This document shows positions 1-11,900 of a stretch of DNA of 64,000 nucleotides, piece by piece. The DNA comes from Pterois miles (lineage: Eukaryota > Chordata > Actinopteri > Perciformes > Scorpaenidae). The notes beneath the pieces are model-generated. The model was not told the origin of the DNA and made no database searches. It was given only the letters and a program-made list of their open reading frames with translations. A program made the position numbers and the translations under genes. The DNA lies in the NCBI GenBank assembly GCA_947000775.1, contig CAMQGK010000328.1, positions 2,885,501 through 2,949,500 on the forward strand. The letters run 5' to 3'. The number at the start of each line of letters is the position of its first letter. The first letter of the stretch is position 1.

Positions 1-371
1 TGCTATCAAACAGGCAACTAGATACTGTAAAGGATTAAGGTCAGGGGTCAGTGTTCATCTATAAAAGAAGAAGAAGAATGTATATTAGAAGTAAACTACT
101 TTGTACTTAGAATTGAAAGTCAGCTGTTCGATCCTTTGCAACATCAGAGCTTTGCAGCACAGCTACGCTAGCGCTCGCACCATTTTAGACTGAAAGTAAC
201 TTCTTAATGCCAGTAAAACGCCTGCCTACAACGTTCCCTACAAAAGTAAAACTAAATTATTTCTATTCTATTGTCATATCTAATGTCTCTACCGTAATGG
301 CTGTGTTGAACCATGGAAATATTATATTTAGTAATTTTGCTTATTCATGTTGAGTGTTGATGGAGCAGCTG
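1..371. other. Upstream non-coding DNA
   Basis: I see no coding exon, promoter or clear repeat boundary here. The base composition is AT-rich, with a short AAG run near 68-78. Confidence 0.5.
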
Positions 372-832
372 CATAGCCTGGTACTGACTCATCCAAACTC
401 CATTCAGAAAACAAGCATTTTAAAAGTTGTTTTCTTGTCATCTTGTGGACAGACCTGACAAAGCATCAGTTCAGACTTTTTACAAATCAACATCATTATG
501 TCGTTATTTCAGCATCCTTTTGATCTGTTTTTTGGTATTAAATCACAGCACAATCTGTTTATTTTGGGTTCATGCTGCAGTAGCAGTGTGTGGCTGCTAG
601 ATACAGTCAGTGCAGTGGCACTGTATGTGAATACAGCTCGGTGCCAGGTGATGAACCCAGAGACGACAGCGTTTGGTTTTCTGACATATCTGGGATTTCA
701 CAACACATGCAAAGCAGCAACAGCTTTTATTTCTGCCATGGTTAATGGTGGAAGGAAAAGTTGTTGGTATCTATGGAGACAAGCTTCTTCTCCTCTGTAG
801 TGCGTCTGTAGCGATTGAACACAAATGATGCG
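372..832 (+). repeat. Dispersed repeat, second copy at 54253-54690
   Basis: The stretch beginning ccaaactccattcagaaaac is repeated colinearly at 54253-54690 with scattered substitutions and small indels. The 100-residue open frame inside it (498-800) is not preserved in the second copy, so it is not a gene. Family name unknown; possibly a non-autonomous DNA transposon. Confidence 0.8.
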
Positions 833-1412
833 GGCGGCATCAGCTTGTGCGTGTAAAGTGAGGTGAAAATTTGTTTTGCTCTTGGTGTGAACACTGTTTG
901 TCTCAGTTCATCAGGACAGCTCCAATTAGAGAGAGGCCATTTCCAGGAAAACCTTTAATGGTCTCTAATAGACCATAATTTGATAAGATGAGATAGATGA
1001 GATGAGATGAGATGAGGTGCAGCCTCAAAAAAGCAGTTAGAAAAAACAGGTGCAGGTGACATGTTATCACATGTTATGATGCAACTTTTGTTTGTGTATG
1101 GCAACAGCGTTTGTTCTTTGCCCGTATTATGGGCTCTGATCTTGACGGCGTACCTCATGGCGTGGCCAAACGTTTACCTGGTCATCTATTTTTGTTGTTA
1201 ATTGGAAACAACCCCATCAGTATTAATCATGCGTGCCTCTCTCTCTCTCTCAGGTGTGACGCTTGTCTCTTCCACAGCGTGTCGCTAACAGACCTCCAGT
1301 GTTACCTCAGGAAATCGCCTCCTCATCAGCTGAGATATGATCACACAATTGGATTAGACCACAGCTGCACAGCAACAAACATGTGAGTCTCCAGAAAATA
1401 CATTGTCATCCT
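833..1412. other. Intergenic DNA with a short ATGAG run
   Basis: There is a short degenerate repeat of gatgagatgagat near 985-1017 and a CT run near 1234-1251. No exon was recognised. Confidence 0.45.
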
Positions 1413-1800
1413 AAATGAATAGTTGTGGTTGTATGAGGTTCTTCTCCGTAGTCAGTGTATTATCTACAGTAGATGGAGGGAGTTTGGAGAAACAGGCAGG
1501 AGTAGCAGCAAGGACCAAAGCAATGTACTGCTGTGTACGGGGACGGCAACAAAATGCATTTTGGACACCTAAAAAAAAAAAAAAACAACATCAGTTTAAG
1601 TGTTGTATTTCAAATATTTTCTCCACTATACTTCGCTGTCAGACAGCCCTTTCTGCAGGGAACTGAAGCTGTTGTATCCTTCTACGCTCTCACCAAAGGC
1701 ATCAGACTCCATTGAAAAAGGCTGTTATTTTATCTCGTAGAATGTGCCGGTCTACCAGTCGATGCAGCAGTAGACCAGCAAGTCCTGTGTTCTGAGAGGT
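1413..1800. repeat. Partial copy of a dispersed foldback-type repeat
   Basis: Diagnostic phrases of a family that recurs at 8625-9460, 12985-13300, 24690-24830, 33955-34125 and 57545-58730 are present: aaacaggcaggagtagcagc, the block after an A-run, and gaccagcaagtcctgtgttc. The copy is rearranged and truncated. Confidence 0.65.
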
Positions 1801-1924
1801 AATTTTTTTTTTTTTTTAATGAGTCTGGTATCTTCGCCAATATTATAGATAAAGTTTTCAGTTCCTCGTCAAACATAGGCCGTATACCTGCCTGATGGTG
1901 AGCCAAAGGAGTGAAAATAGGGCT

Positions 1925-2240
1925 GTCAAAACTAATTTCTTTAACACAAAAACGCAACTTTTAGGTTGTAGCAGGCTCAGTTTTTATGAAACTAGAAAAC
2001 CTAATGAATCCATTCCTACCAACCATGTCATACTAGGAGGAAGGAGGTTGAATAACGCGCCAAACTAAAGTTAAATTTTGGTCAGGAAAATTTCATTTTC
2101 AAAGGGGTCCCTTGACTTCTGACCTCAAGATAAGTGAATGAAAATGGGTTCTCTGGATACAACACATTCACAATATGAGTCTCAATCAGGGTTTTTTACA
2201 GCAGCTTGGCCTGTTGTATGTGACACATTTCTTTGTGTCT
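1925..2240 (-). repeat. Dispersed repeat family A, minus orientation
   Basis: It contains, in reverse orientation, the blocks found at 17020-17480 and 46513-46810, such as ttggtaggaatggattcatt in reverse complement and the CAAGGGACCCCTTTG-like block. Probably an old non-autonomous element. Confidence 0.7.
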
Positions 2241-2676
2241 GTTTACGTCCAGCTCTGTGTGTTGTATTATGAACAAATATAAAGAGAAGGTGGTTGAAGG
2301 AATGAAAGGGGGAGGCTGTATTCACCACAGGTTATGTTTTGGCTGCACGTAAATGGGAATATTAGTGGAATGTTCATTTTCATTAGCCATGTAAACAGCT
2401 TAGCATGAACATCTTTTTCGGATTAAGAGCAAAAACTGGAATATTTATTGCATCTAAACGTAGACATGGAAACTGAGATTCTCACTTTCTTCCTTCTAGC
2501 TCCAGTCTCTACTTTTCATCCTGTTGTGCATGATCCCATATTGTTGCGCATTATTCCATGTTGGTGTGCATGATCCCATATTGTTGTGCTTTATCCTATA
2601 CATAATCCCGTATTAATGGTGACAGCAGTGGCATCGGACGCTGATGATGCTTTTTGTTTTTGATGTTTTCTTCCAG
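2241..2676. other. Upstream flank of brd4 exon 1 with a short tandem phrase
   Basis: A phrase like tgtgcatgatcccatattgt occurs about four times at 2522-2615, a small degenerate tandem repeat. The remainder is intron leading to the acceptor at 2676. Confidence 0.5.
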
Positions 2677-2917
2677 AGAGTCGAGTGAGGAGTGTAATGG
2701 CCTGAGGGGGGTCCCCCCGATCCCACCTGCCCCTGCCGGGTCCTATCTGCTCAAACCGTCAGCTCAGTCACCGCAACCTGCCGCTGCGATGGGAGACGGC
2801 CTGGAGGCTGGCAGCAGCCAGAATCCCCCCTCTGCCCCGCCGCCCCTCGCCTTCAACCCTCCACCCCCTGAAATCTGGAACCCCAACAGACCCAAACGAC
2901 AGACCAACCAGCTGCAG
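2677..2917 (+). CDS. brd4: brd4 coding exon 1 (with 5'UTR part)
   Basis: The exon begins after the acceptor ttttcttccag and ends at donor CAG/gtacgc. Coding starts at ATG 2789 and gives 43 residues, Pro-rich and ending PKRQTNQLQ, the conserved lead-in to BD1. The acceptor at 2676 shows that at least one more exon lies upstream; I could not locate it. The exon is open in frame from its start, so translation from an upstream exon cannot be excluded. Confidence 0.93.
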
Positions 2918-5900
2918 GTACGCACATTTCTACACATGGAAACGTAGTCTGGTGTCTCACATTTGATTGGTTTGTGTATGTTTTTGCTCTTTTTCAGTAC
3001 CTGCTCAAAGAGGTGTTGAAGACGTTGTGGAAGCACCACTTTGCATGGCCCTTCCAGGCTCCTGTAGATGCCATCAAACTCGGTTTACCTGTGAGTCACG
3101 TTTCTTTGTTTGTGTTGTGTACTGCCATGTTCATTTTCTTCAGACCGACTTCCTCAGTTAGCGCATTGACAGCTGCCTGGACTTCTTCTGTGGTGCTCTA
3201 TTTGTCATTGTCAGAAAGGAGAGACGACTTGGACCTGTAGTACCTGCTCGGGATGTCACGAGAACCAATGCCAAGTCGATGTTTGACATGAGGCGCTAGT
3301 CGACACCGCACTCCTCTTAATTGTCCAAAAAGTCTTAAAAGTCCAAAAGTCAAAATATATTAAAGAAACACACATTTAGTCATGATGTGATCATTATTTA
3401 CATCATTATTATAGTGTCTGGGTTTAAGCAACTTCGTTTGTTTCGTATTTACGCAGTCAGCTGGTTGTGTATGAAGACCGTCTTTTTTCCCCACACAGAG
3501 TGGATGGCCAGCAGACTGAGTGGAGATATTCACTGAATTTGATAAAAAGTGTGTTATTGGATTAGAAGCACAGCAGAGCAGAGGCATTTTAACTTTTGTA
3601 TGATATACATTTATATTGATGTTGTCTTGGCAACTTTTTTTTTACAATATTCACCTATTTAATATGCGGTTAATTCATTTATTTATTTCCCAGTAACATT
3701 TGGCTGTTGATTATTTAATCTGCTGGACAAATACACATGACAGGGGCTAAAAGGCATAAACATAAACCCTTGAAACACCATATTTTTTCTCTGATAATGA
3801 TACATTGCAAACAACAAATGCATGTTGAAATCAGCAGGATGAGAGCTAGTTAATGTTAGCAGTTATCTCTGTGTAGGATTGCGCTGCTAATTGGCTGCTA
3901 ACAGCTAACGGTAACTAGCTCTCTTCCTGCTGGCTTCCATACAGGAGGTGCCATCGAGTGCGACAGGAATGAGTCCTAATATCCAGAAAGTACTTAGTGT
4001 TTTAGCACTTCCTGTTCCCTGATCTGGAAGTCAACAGGTTTTTAGTTAGATGTTTGAAATAAGGTCTGGTTAGCACATGCTGATGAGATTTTAACGTTTT
4101 GTTCTATGACATAAAATACATCAGTAAATATCTTACTCGTGAATTTTTGAAACCTTTGTGTGTTTTAAAAATGGCGGTTGCTAACAAGAAGCTAAATGAG
4201 ACGACTAAACATAATCACGCCGACTCCCAGCCTCGTTGTGTATACTTACTTATCTGACCGTGGTGTAGAGGGTTCATAGCCTAACTTTAGCTTTGTACTT
4301 CTGGCGATTGCATTCACACTTCAGAAATCATAAAGTGGTGTTTTTTTGTGGAGATTATCTTGCTGAACAACACGTGTAAAGATCATAAACATTTGTTTGC
4401 CACAGAGTTTAGAGTTAGTAGTTTGGTCCATAAAATATCCAACTCAAAAATATTCAGTTTACTGTCATAGAGGAGTTAAGAAACCAGAAAATATTCACAT
4501 TTAAGATGAAAGAAATGACTTGCATTGATAATAATAATAATAATAATATAATGATTTATAAAATACCAAAGTTACCCTTCAAAGGTGCCAGGCTATGGCA
4601 CGTCTAATGTGTTTTAAAGGTGACACATGACATGGTTGATATGAATGATGTATTTTGAACTGATGGAAGATTAAGAGTTTTTAAAAAGCGCATGAGCAGA
4701 CATTGTGTTTTTCTTTTCTCAAATAATCTAATAGTGTCTACCTGCTCCCTTCTTCAGGACTACTACAAGATCATCAAGATCCCGATGGACATGGGCACGA
4801 TAAAGAAACGCTTGGAGAACAACTACTACTGGAACGCCCAGGAGTGCATCCAAGACTTCAACACCATGTTCACCAACTGCTACATCTACAACAAGGTCAG
4901 CCAGGGGGCTGCTGGGTACATGTGACGACCCTGGACTTGAAGTTCAGGTGACGGATGATCCTGCTGAAGGAAAGCAGCTAAAGTGTGTGTGCTTGTGTTT
5001 GTGCATTCAGCCTGGGGATGATATCGTCCTGATGGCGGAGGCTTTGGAAAAGGTCTTCCTCCACAAGATCACAGAGATGCCGCAGGAGGAGAAAGAGATC
5101 GCTGTGGTCACCAAGGGACGCCGCGGGGCCAGGCGGGAGCCAGGTACGAGTTCAGGACGTAATAAGGACTTTAGCGTGTCAATAAAATACTGTTTTGTTG
5201 ATGTTGCTTCCCTCTAATAGCAGAACAGGTTGTGACCAGTGAATGTTACTAACCTAACCAGCCAAGCTTGTACTGTATGTTCAGTTCTCATGCTGCCTAT
5301 AGTGGTTTTCATCAGCTGTACTGAGAATCAAACACCGTGTCGCCGGAGTGGAGATATTATGTTGTGGGGTTGTCCGTCCCATTCTTGTGAGCATGATATC
5401 TCAGGAACACCTGGAGGGAATTTCTTTAAATTTGGCACAAAACTCCACCTGGACTCAAGGATCATTTCCCTCACAAATTAGTGGTATTTTCTTTTTGATA
5501 TGTAAGAGACATGTAATGTTTTAAACTTCTGGTGAATATAATCCAATCAATCTTATTTCCATATATGTATTTTATATACAGTTCTCTTTTTGACACCTTA
5601 TTTTGAAAACTGGACGTAGTCAAAGGTGTCTACTTCCTCTAACTTGTCCAAGCTGGTCTCTAGCTCTCTGTCAGCTCCGTTCTCTTTATCCATCCATGTT
5701 CAGCTCCATCAGGGCTGTTTGAATGTATTTAACATAAATGTCAGTATATGGCGCTCTACAGTTGTAGCGTCGGCCCATTTGACCATAGAGATCAGAGCGA
5801 CGGCCAATTTGACCGCATTTAACGCGATAGAATAACATTTCCTGTCCGTGACAGAGTTAGCATGCAGCTTTAGTTGTGATGTCTAGCTCTGCTTTTCCTG

Positions 5901-8900
5901 CAGTGTGTGAAACTCAAAGTGTTTTTATCCTTTACTGGATGTGTAGTGTAACGAGTTTGGGTTTAACATGCGAGGGTGCAGATCGGATCCACGCTGACCC
6001 TCCGGCACTTTGTACTGTCTCGTTTCAGCTCGCTGTGGTTTTTGTTCACAGATACAAAACGGATATGACGTTACGTTGCTCAGACTACAACAATAAAAGC
6101 AGTAACTTCCTTCTACCTCCACAAAGACTCAAATCAACCAAATAAATTGACTCTAAAAAAATCTATTTAAAATCAGAAAAAAATGGTGATACATAGATAA
6201 ATCCTTTTATTTTTATTTTTTTTTCTCTCAACCAGTGCACACACCTGGATTTTATGTACTGCTGCATCGATTATTGAATTTGTTGTCAACTATTAAATTA
6301 ATAAGCAATTATTTTGGTAATTGATTAATTGGTTTGAGTAATTTTTTTTATTAAGAAAGCTTCTGTCTTTCTGGTTTCTTTACTCCTCTGACAGTAAACT
6401 GAATATCTTTGATCTATTTGAGGACGTCATCTTGGGCTTTCAGAAACACTGATCCACGTTTTTCACCATTTTCTGACATTTTGTAGACCAAAGTAATCGA
6501 CAACAGCAGCTCTATTTATATCTAGGTCTTTTATGTACTTTTTAGACTAATTAAACGCCGTGCATGTGTACAAAGTGGTGAACAGTGTACGAAGCAGTGT
6601 AGAACTTAATGAAACAACTTTATTTTTTAATATTCCCTTTAGCGGTTACTGTGGTCCTAAAGTGAAGTGGCCTATAGGCTGGTGGATGGTGGGGAGGGAG
6701 CGACAACGAGAGGTTCCCACTCAGACGCCACTGATAATGAAAGTTCAGCAGGAAGAGATGGATCACTGATCAGTACCATGCTGTACCAAAAGAAGTGTGT
6801 AATCTAATGTGCTGGTGCTACCCGTGGAAGAGTTAGTCTGGAGCCCTGTATTGTTAAATCCAATCTTTATAGCTTCAGGCTTGGTGAACCGTTGTTGAAC
6901 ATTTCATAATGTTGTGTTTTCATTCTTTATTCCATCTTAACGTTCTTCCTTCCAGGTCTGATCACCAAGTCCGATTCGGGCCAGGACTCCTCGTCGCCCT
7001 CCACCACTCCCCACACCCGGGGCTTCTCATCCCCATCCACCACGCCACAGACTCGTGCTGCACCCCCCTTCCAGCCCTGTCCCAGCCTCTGGCCCAGTCT
7101 CAGCCCCCACGCGTGCCTCCCACACCCACCTCCCACGCGCCCCATCTAGGACCTCCATTCCCCCTTTCAACACCTGACGTTCTGGCCCAGGGCATGACCT
7201 CTGTTCCCCCTCCAGCCCAGACGCACCCCGGCCTCCATCCCGCCCCGATGCTGCAGAGCTCCCCCGCCCTCATCAAGGTAAGGAGAAGTTAGCAGCCACT
7301 GTTAATACATGATTTAATCAACAGTGTTAATATAAATTCTGACTTTGTTACGATACCCTGCCTAAATATCGCGTTACCGATAATTAAATGATACCACGGA
7401 AAAATCTAAAAATAGGAAAAGTAATTGGTGAAAGAACTGGAATGAGATTTGATGATTGGATTTCTTTGATAGTTAATTTTATATTTATTAATTTGGAAAA
7501 TGCAAATATTTTTATTTCATCTATATTTTTGTTTCTTATATATTTTTTGGGGTTTTTTTATGTTAATATATATTTTATTAAAAATGGAAAATGTAATAGA
7601 GGGGTAGATGTGAATGTTTTAAAAAAAAAAAAAAAAAAATAAAATAAGATGAGGAGGTGTTTGGGGGAGATGAGGGAGAAAAAGAGGAAAAAAGAGGAGG
7701 AGGGAAGGGAGGGTGGAGAAGGATGTGTGTGGGGGGGAAGTGGTGGGGGGAGAGAGAAGAAGGTCGCGGTGGGGGTTTTTTTTTTTCTATTTTATATATA
7801 GAGGGGAAGGGTAAAATGGAAAAATATTATATTTGATGTTGGTTGTTGGGGTATTTGGTTGTTGGAGAGTAGGGGGAAATTTGGAGGGAGGAGAGGAGGG
7901 GATTATTATTTTTTTTTTTTTGGTTATTTTTTATTTATGGTGTGGTGTTTTTTTTTTTTTTTTTTGTTTGGGGGGGGGATGCCGGGACGGGCAGGGGGAG
8001 GGGGGGGCAGCCACTGTTAATACATGATTTAATCTAGATATTTTTAAGGTTATAAAGAGAGGTAACACCCAAAAAAAAAAAAAAAAAAATGGGTATCATA
8101 TGCCATTTTTAACGGCAGGGTATGGTGATTCCTTTCCAGTATCGAAACGCTGTGTAACACTAATCACAAGCTGATTTGTTGTCATTTTCTAACCTCTGGT
8201 CTCTGGTGATCCAACAGCAAAGGAAGAGCCAGAAGAGGAAAGCAGACACCACCACACCCACCGCCAATGACCAGCTCAGTGAATCATCTCCCGTCTCTGC
8301 TGAGACTCGACTGCGGCGAGAGAGCAGTCGCCCATCCAAGACGCCCAAAAAAGACACGTCGCAGCCGGACTCTCAGCATCACCTGGGGGGCAGTTTGGAG
8401 GTGGCGGCGGTGGCTGGAACAGCGGGAACAGTTACGCAGAAGCGACAGGATCAGTTGCGTTCCTGCGCACGCCTCGTCAAAGAGATGCTGTCCAAGAAAC
8501 ACGTGGGATACGCTTGGCCCTTCTACAAGCCCGTTGATGCAAAAGCTCTCAACCTTCACGACTACCACGACATCATCAAGCACCCCATGGACCTCGGCAG
8601 CATCAAGGTGATTTTATTAGTTATATATCAGGTGTTGGTTTGGTGTTCTTTATGTATTCAAATCCAAATTTTCATGTTTTGGTCAAAGTTGGTATGTTTT
8701 ACCATCTAAATACTATTTTCTTTGAAGTCCTTTTGAAAACTTTCCCTCGAGATCTGATGTTGGTTTCTGTATGATGACGTTGCTACATGTACAGTATATA
8801 TACAACCTTATAGTCAGTGTATTAATGTTGCATACAGTAGCTTAGATGGCGATTGGCTTACTCCCAGTTTGGAGAGGCAGACAGGAGTACCAGCAGAACT

Positions 8901-11900
8901 CAGCAACGTACTACTGTGGACAAGTTCAGATCAGAAAGTTGCACAATAACTCTATACAATAACACTAACTAGTCAATGCAGCGATAGACCAGCAACTCCT
9001 GTGTTCTGAGAGGTAAAATTACTGTTTTTGTGAATGGAGTCTGGTGCCCATGAAGACAGCGATACAACAGTTTCACTTCGCCATCAGAAAGGGTTGTTTG
9101 ATGATGAGGTAAAACAGTGAAAATATTGTAAATATAGCATACCCTTACATTGATACTGATTTTCTTTTTAAGGTGTCTAAAATCAATTTTTCTGCTGCTC
9201 TCATCCACAACTGCTTTACCTCCTCATCAGACGGGGAACTGAAGCCGTTATATCGCTGTCTTCAAAGCCACAAGACTCCATTCACTCACAGTCATTTTAC
9301 CTCTCAGAAAGTGGTAGTTACCCTTTCAGTTATTTCCAAACTTAGCAGAGCTAACTTTGACTCAGCTTGTGCTAGGGTTCATAGTATTCATAACCTCATT
9401 GATGAGCTTACTGTGGTAACCAACGTCACTGATTTATGCCAACGACTGAGTGGGCATTTCCATTTAAAAAAATGGAACAGAACTCAGATGGATCTGCAGG
9501 ATAAAATGATCAGAAGAAGGATGAAAACAGGTGATATTTGATTGAATATAATATTTGATTGTTTATTTGGATTTCTTATAGCTTGAGGCTATTCTCATAA
9601 AGCATTCTGTTTGTTTAGTCAGTATTTGGTTTTATAGACACAGTTTAGTTGGGACAAAGAACATATTCAGGTTGCTCACCTTTCCTTCAGCAACATGCAG
9701 CTTTTTTTCGAGTTCATATCAGTGTTGATCACGGCGGTGTGTCTGTCTGTCTCCTTTAGAAAAAGCTGGACAACAGGCAGTACAGAGACGCTCAAGAGTT
9801 TGCAGCAGACGTCCGATTGATGTTCTCCAACTGTTACAAGTACAATCCCCCAGACCATGACGTGGTCGGCATGGCGCGCAAATTACAGGTAATCAACACC
9901 TCAAGCACTCCATAATAAATATTATATATACTATATGAGCAGGGCCCCTGTTCCTCCCACTATGTGCATCATATGTTAGGGTTGTAATGGTAAACAGAGG
10001 TCTTGGTTCAGTGTGAGTACGGTGGGAAGAAACCTCCAAAATATCAGGATCTGTTTATTTAGAGTTCTGACGCTCGCCATAGTGTGACTGACTCGCACAA
10101 TGCTGCTAAAGTCTGTAGGCAGAACTCACGCTTGTGAACTTTGGTTCTGCATCAGTTCTCTTTCCATCTATTCTGCCGACCGTCACGATTCAGCATGAAT
10201 ACATGAACCGTTACAGCCCTTTTGTGTGTGTATGATAAAGTAGTTTGTGTTCACATAATTAAGCACAGTTTCATTGAGGTAAATGCATCCTTTCAGCACA
10301 GTGTTCTGAAATAATAAAGGCCTTGAAATGGAGTTAATATAATAATAATAATAATAATAATCTCTATGAACCGATATTTGCACATGAATGCAGAATCTGG
10401 AGGAAACATGACAAGATTTTGGTTTCAGAAATGTTCTGGTTTCCGTTTGTAGTCCGAATAGTACTGACCAGTCACGCTAGGCGGAAGAGAGGCGGAACTG
10501 CAATGTTGGAACCCAGCGGCTATTGTCTGGCAAAGATTTAGCTTTTTATTACATTAAAAAATAGGTTAGCGTTGTGTAAACCGGCTTCTTGTGAAACAGT
10601 CAGTCGTTCATGTCGTCTCAACTCCAGTCTCTCATCTCAAGTTGCGAATCAGACTGTAAACAATGACTGTTGCACAGAAGAGGAGGTTCTGGCACAGATA
10701 TCTGCTGGCTGCACCAGACATTATTGGCCGATGGGTTCCGAGATTGATCCAAGATAAACACGGAGAACACACGTGGATGTAATGTTCAGGTGTAAATGGT
10801 TGGACACTGGCTCCATGTTAGATCCAGTTTATTAAACACATCTATCTGTTGTGTCTACTGGTTTGTGATTCAAGAAGAGTTCACGGTTTCTCCTGCCGTC
10901 CTCCATCCTAACAGGACGTGTTTGAGATGCGTTTTGCCAAAATGCCAGATGAGCCAGAGGAGCCCGCCCCTGTTCCCACCCCGTCATCGGCCCTCCACCC
11001 TGCCCCCTCCACTCGACAAGCCCCGCCTCCTCCTGCCGTCTCGGAAGACGACAGCTCCAGTTCCTCCGAATCGGAGTCCTCGGGAGGCGACTCGGAGCAT
11101 GAAAGGCAACATCGATTGGCTGAGTTACAGGAACAGGTTAGAGGATGGAAAATGAAGGGGGAGGGAGGCTTATGAGACACAACAGGTGGGTGGGCCACGC
11201 AGAGCAGCTTTACCGAACGTGGGTGAATGCTGAGACACGGAGAAGCAAATGTGCAGGATGCCGTGTTTTCGTCTCTTAAGACCAGCGCTGTGTGTTTGTG
11301 TCCTCTAGCTTAAAGCTGTCCACGAGCAGCTGGCAGCTCTCTCTCAGCCCCCAGCCAGCAAGCCCAAGAAGAAAGAGAGGGAGAAGAAGGAGAAGGAGAA
11401 AAAGAAAGAAAAGCACAAGAAGAAGATGGGAGCAGAGGAACCTGTGGAGGCCCCGCCCTCTGTGACGCATCAGGCATCTAAGAAAAACAAGAGCAGCAAG
11501 GAGCCAATCATTGTGAAGAAAGAAAGGAAAAAGACCGGGTAGGTTTAACAGCATGACGGCGTATTAGGGCCGTTATGTAAAAACAATATACGTATTTATA
11601 TATGTATATAAATACGTATATTACAGAGCTGGGGGAAGGGGGTAATACTCAGAGAAAATAAAATTGAATTAAAGTCGTACATTTACAAGGAAAAAACTTG
11701 AATATTCTCTGAAATTAAAGTCAGAAATTTATGAGAAATTGTAGCTGTGTTAATTTGTGGAACTAATCTACTCATTTGTCAATCACAGTAAGAAAGAAGG
11801 AGTTAAAAACAGTCGCCCAGTCGCGCCTCCTCAGCCGGGGCCGACCCCTCTCGTCCCCTCGGCCTCTCTTGAAGCAGAAGATGAAATGGGTATGTATGTG

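Noticed and set aside
498..800. Open frame of 100 residues near the left edge
   Set aside because: It lies entirely in a dispersed repeat whose second copy at 54253-54690 does not keep the frame.
8267..8611. Plus- and minus-strand alternative frames across brd4 exon 6
   Set aside because: The BD2 frame is unambiguous; the others are shadows.
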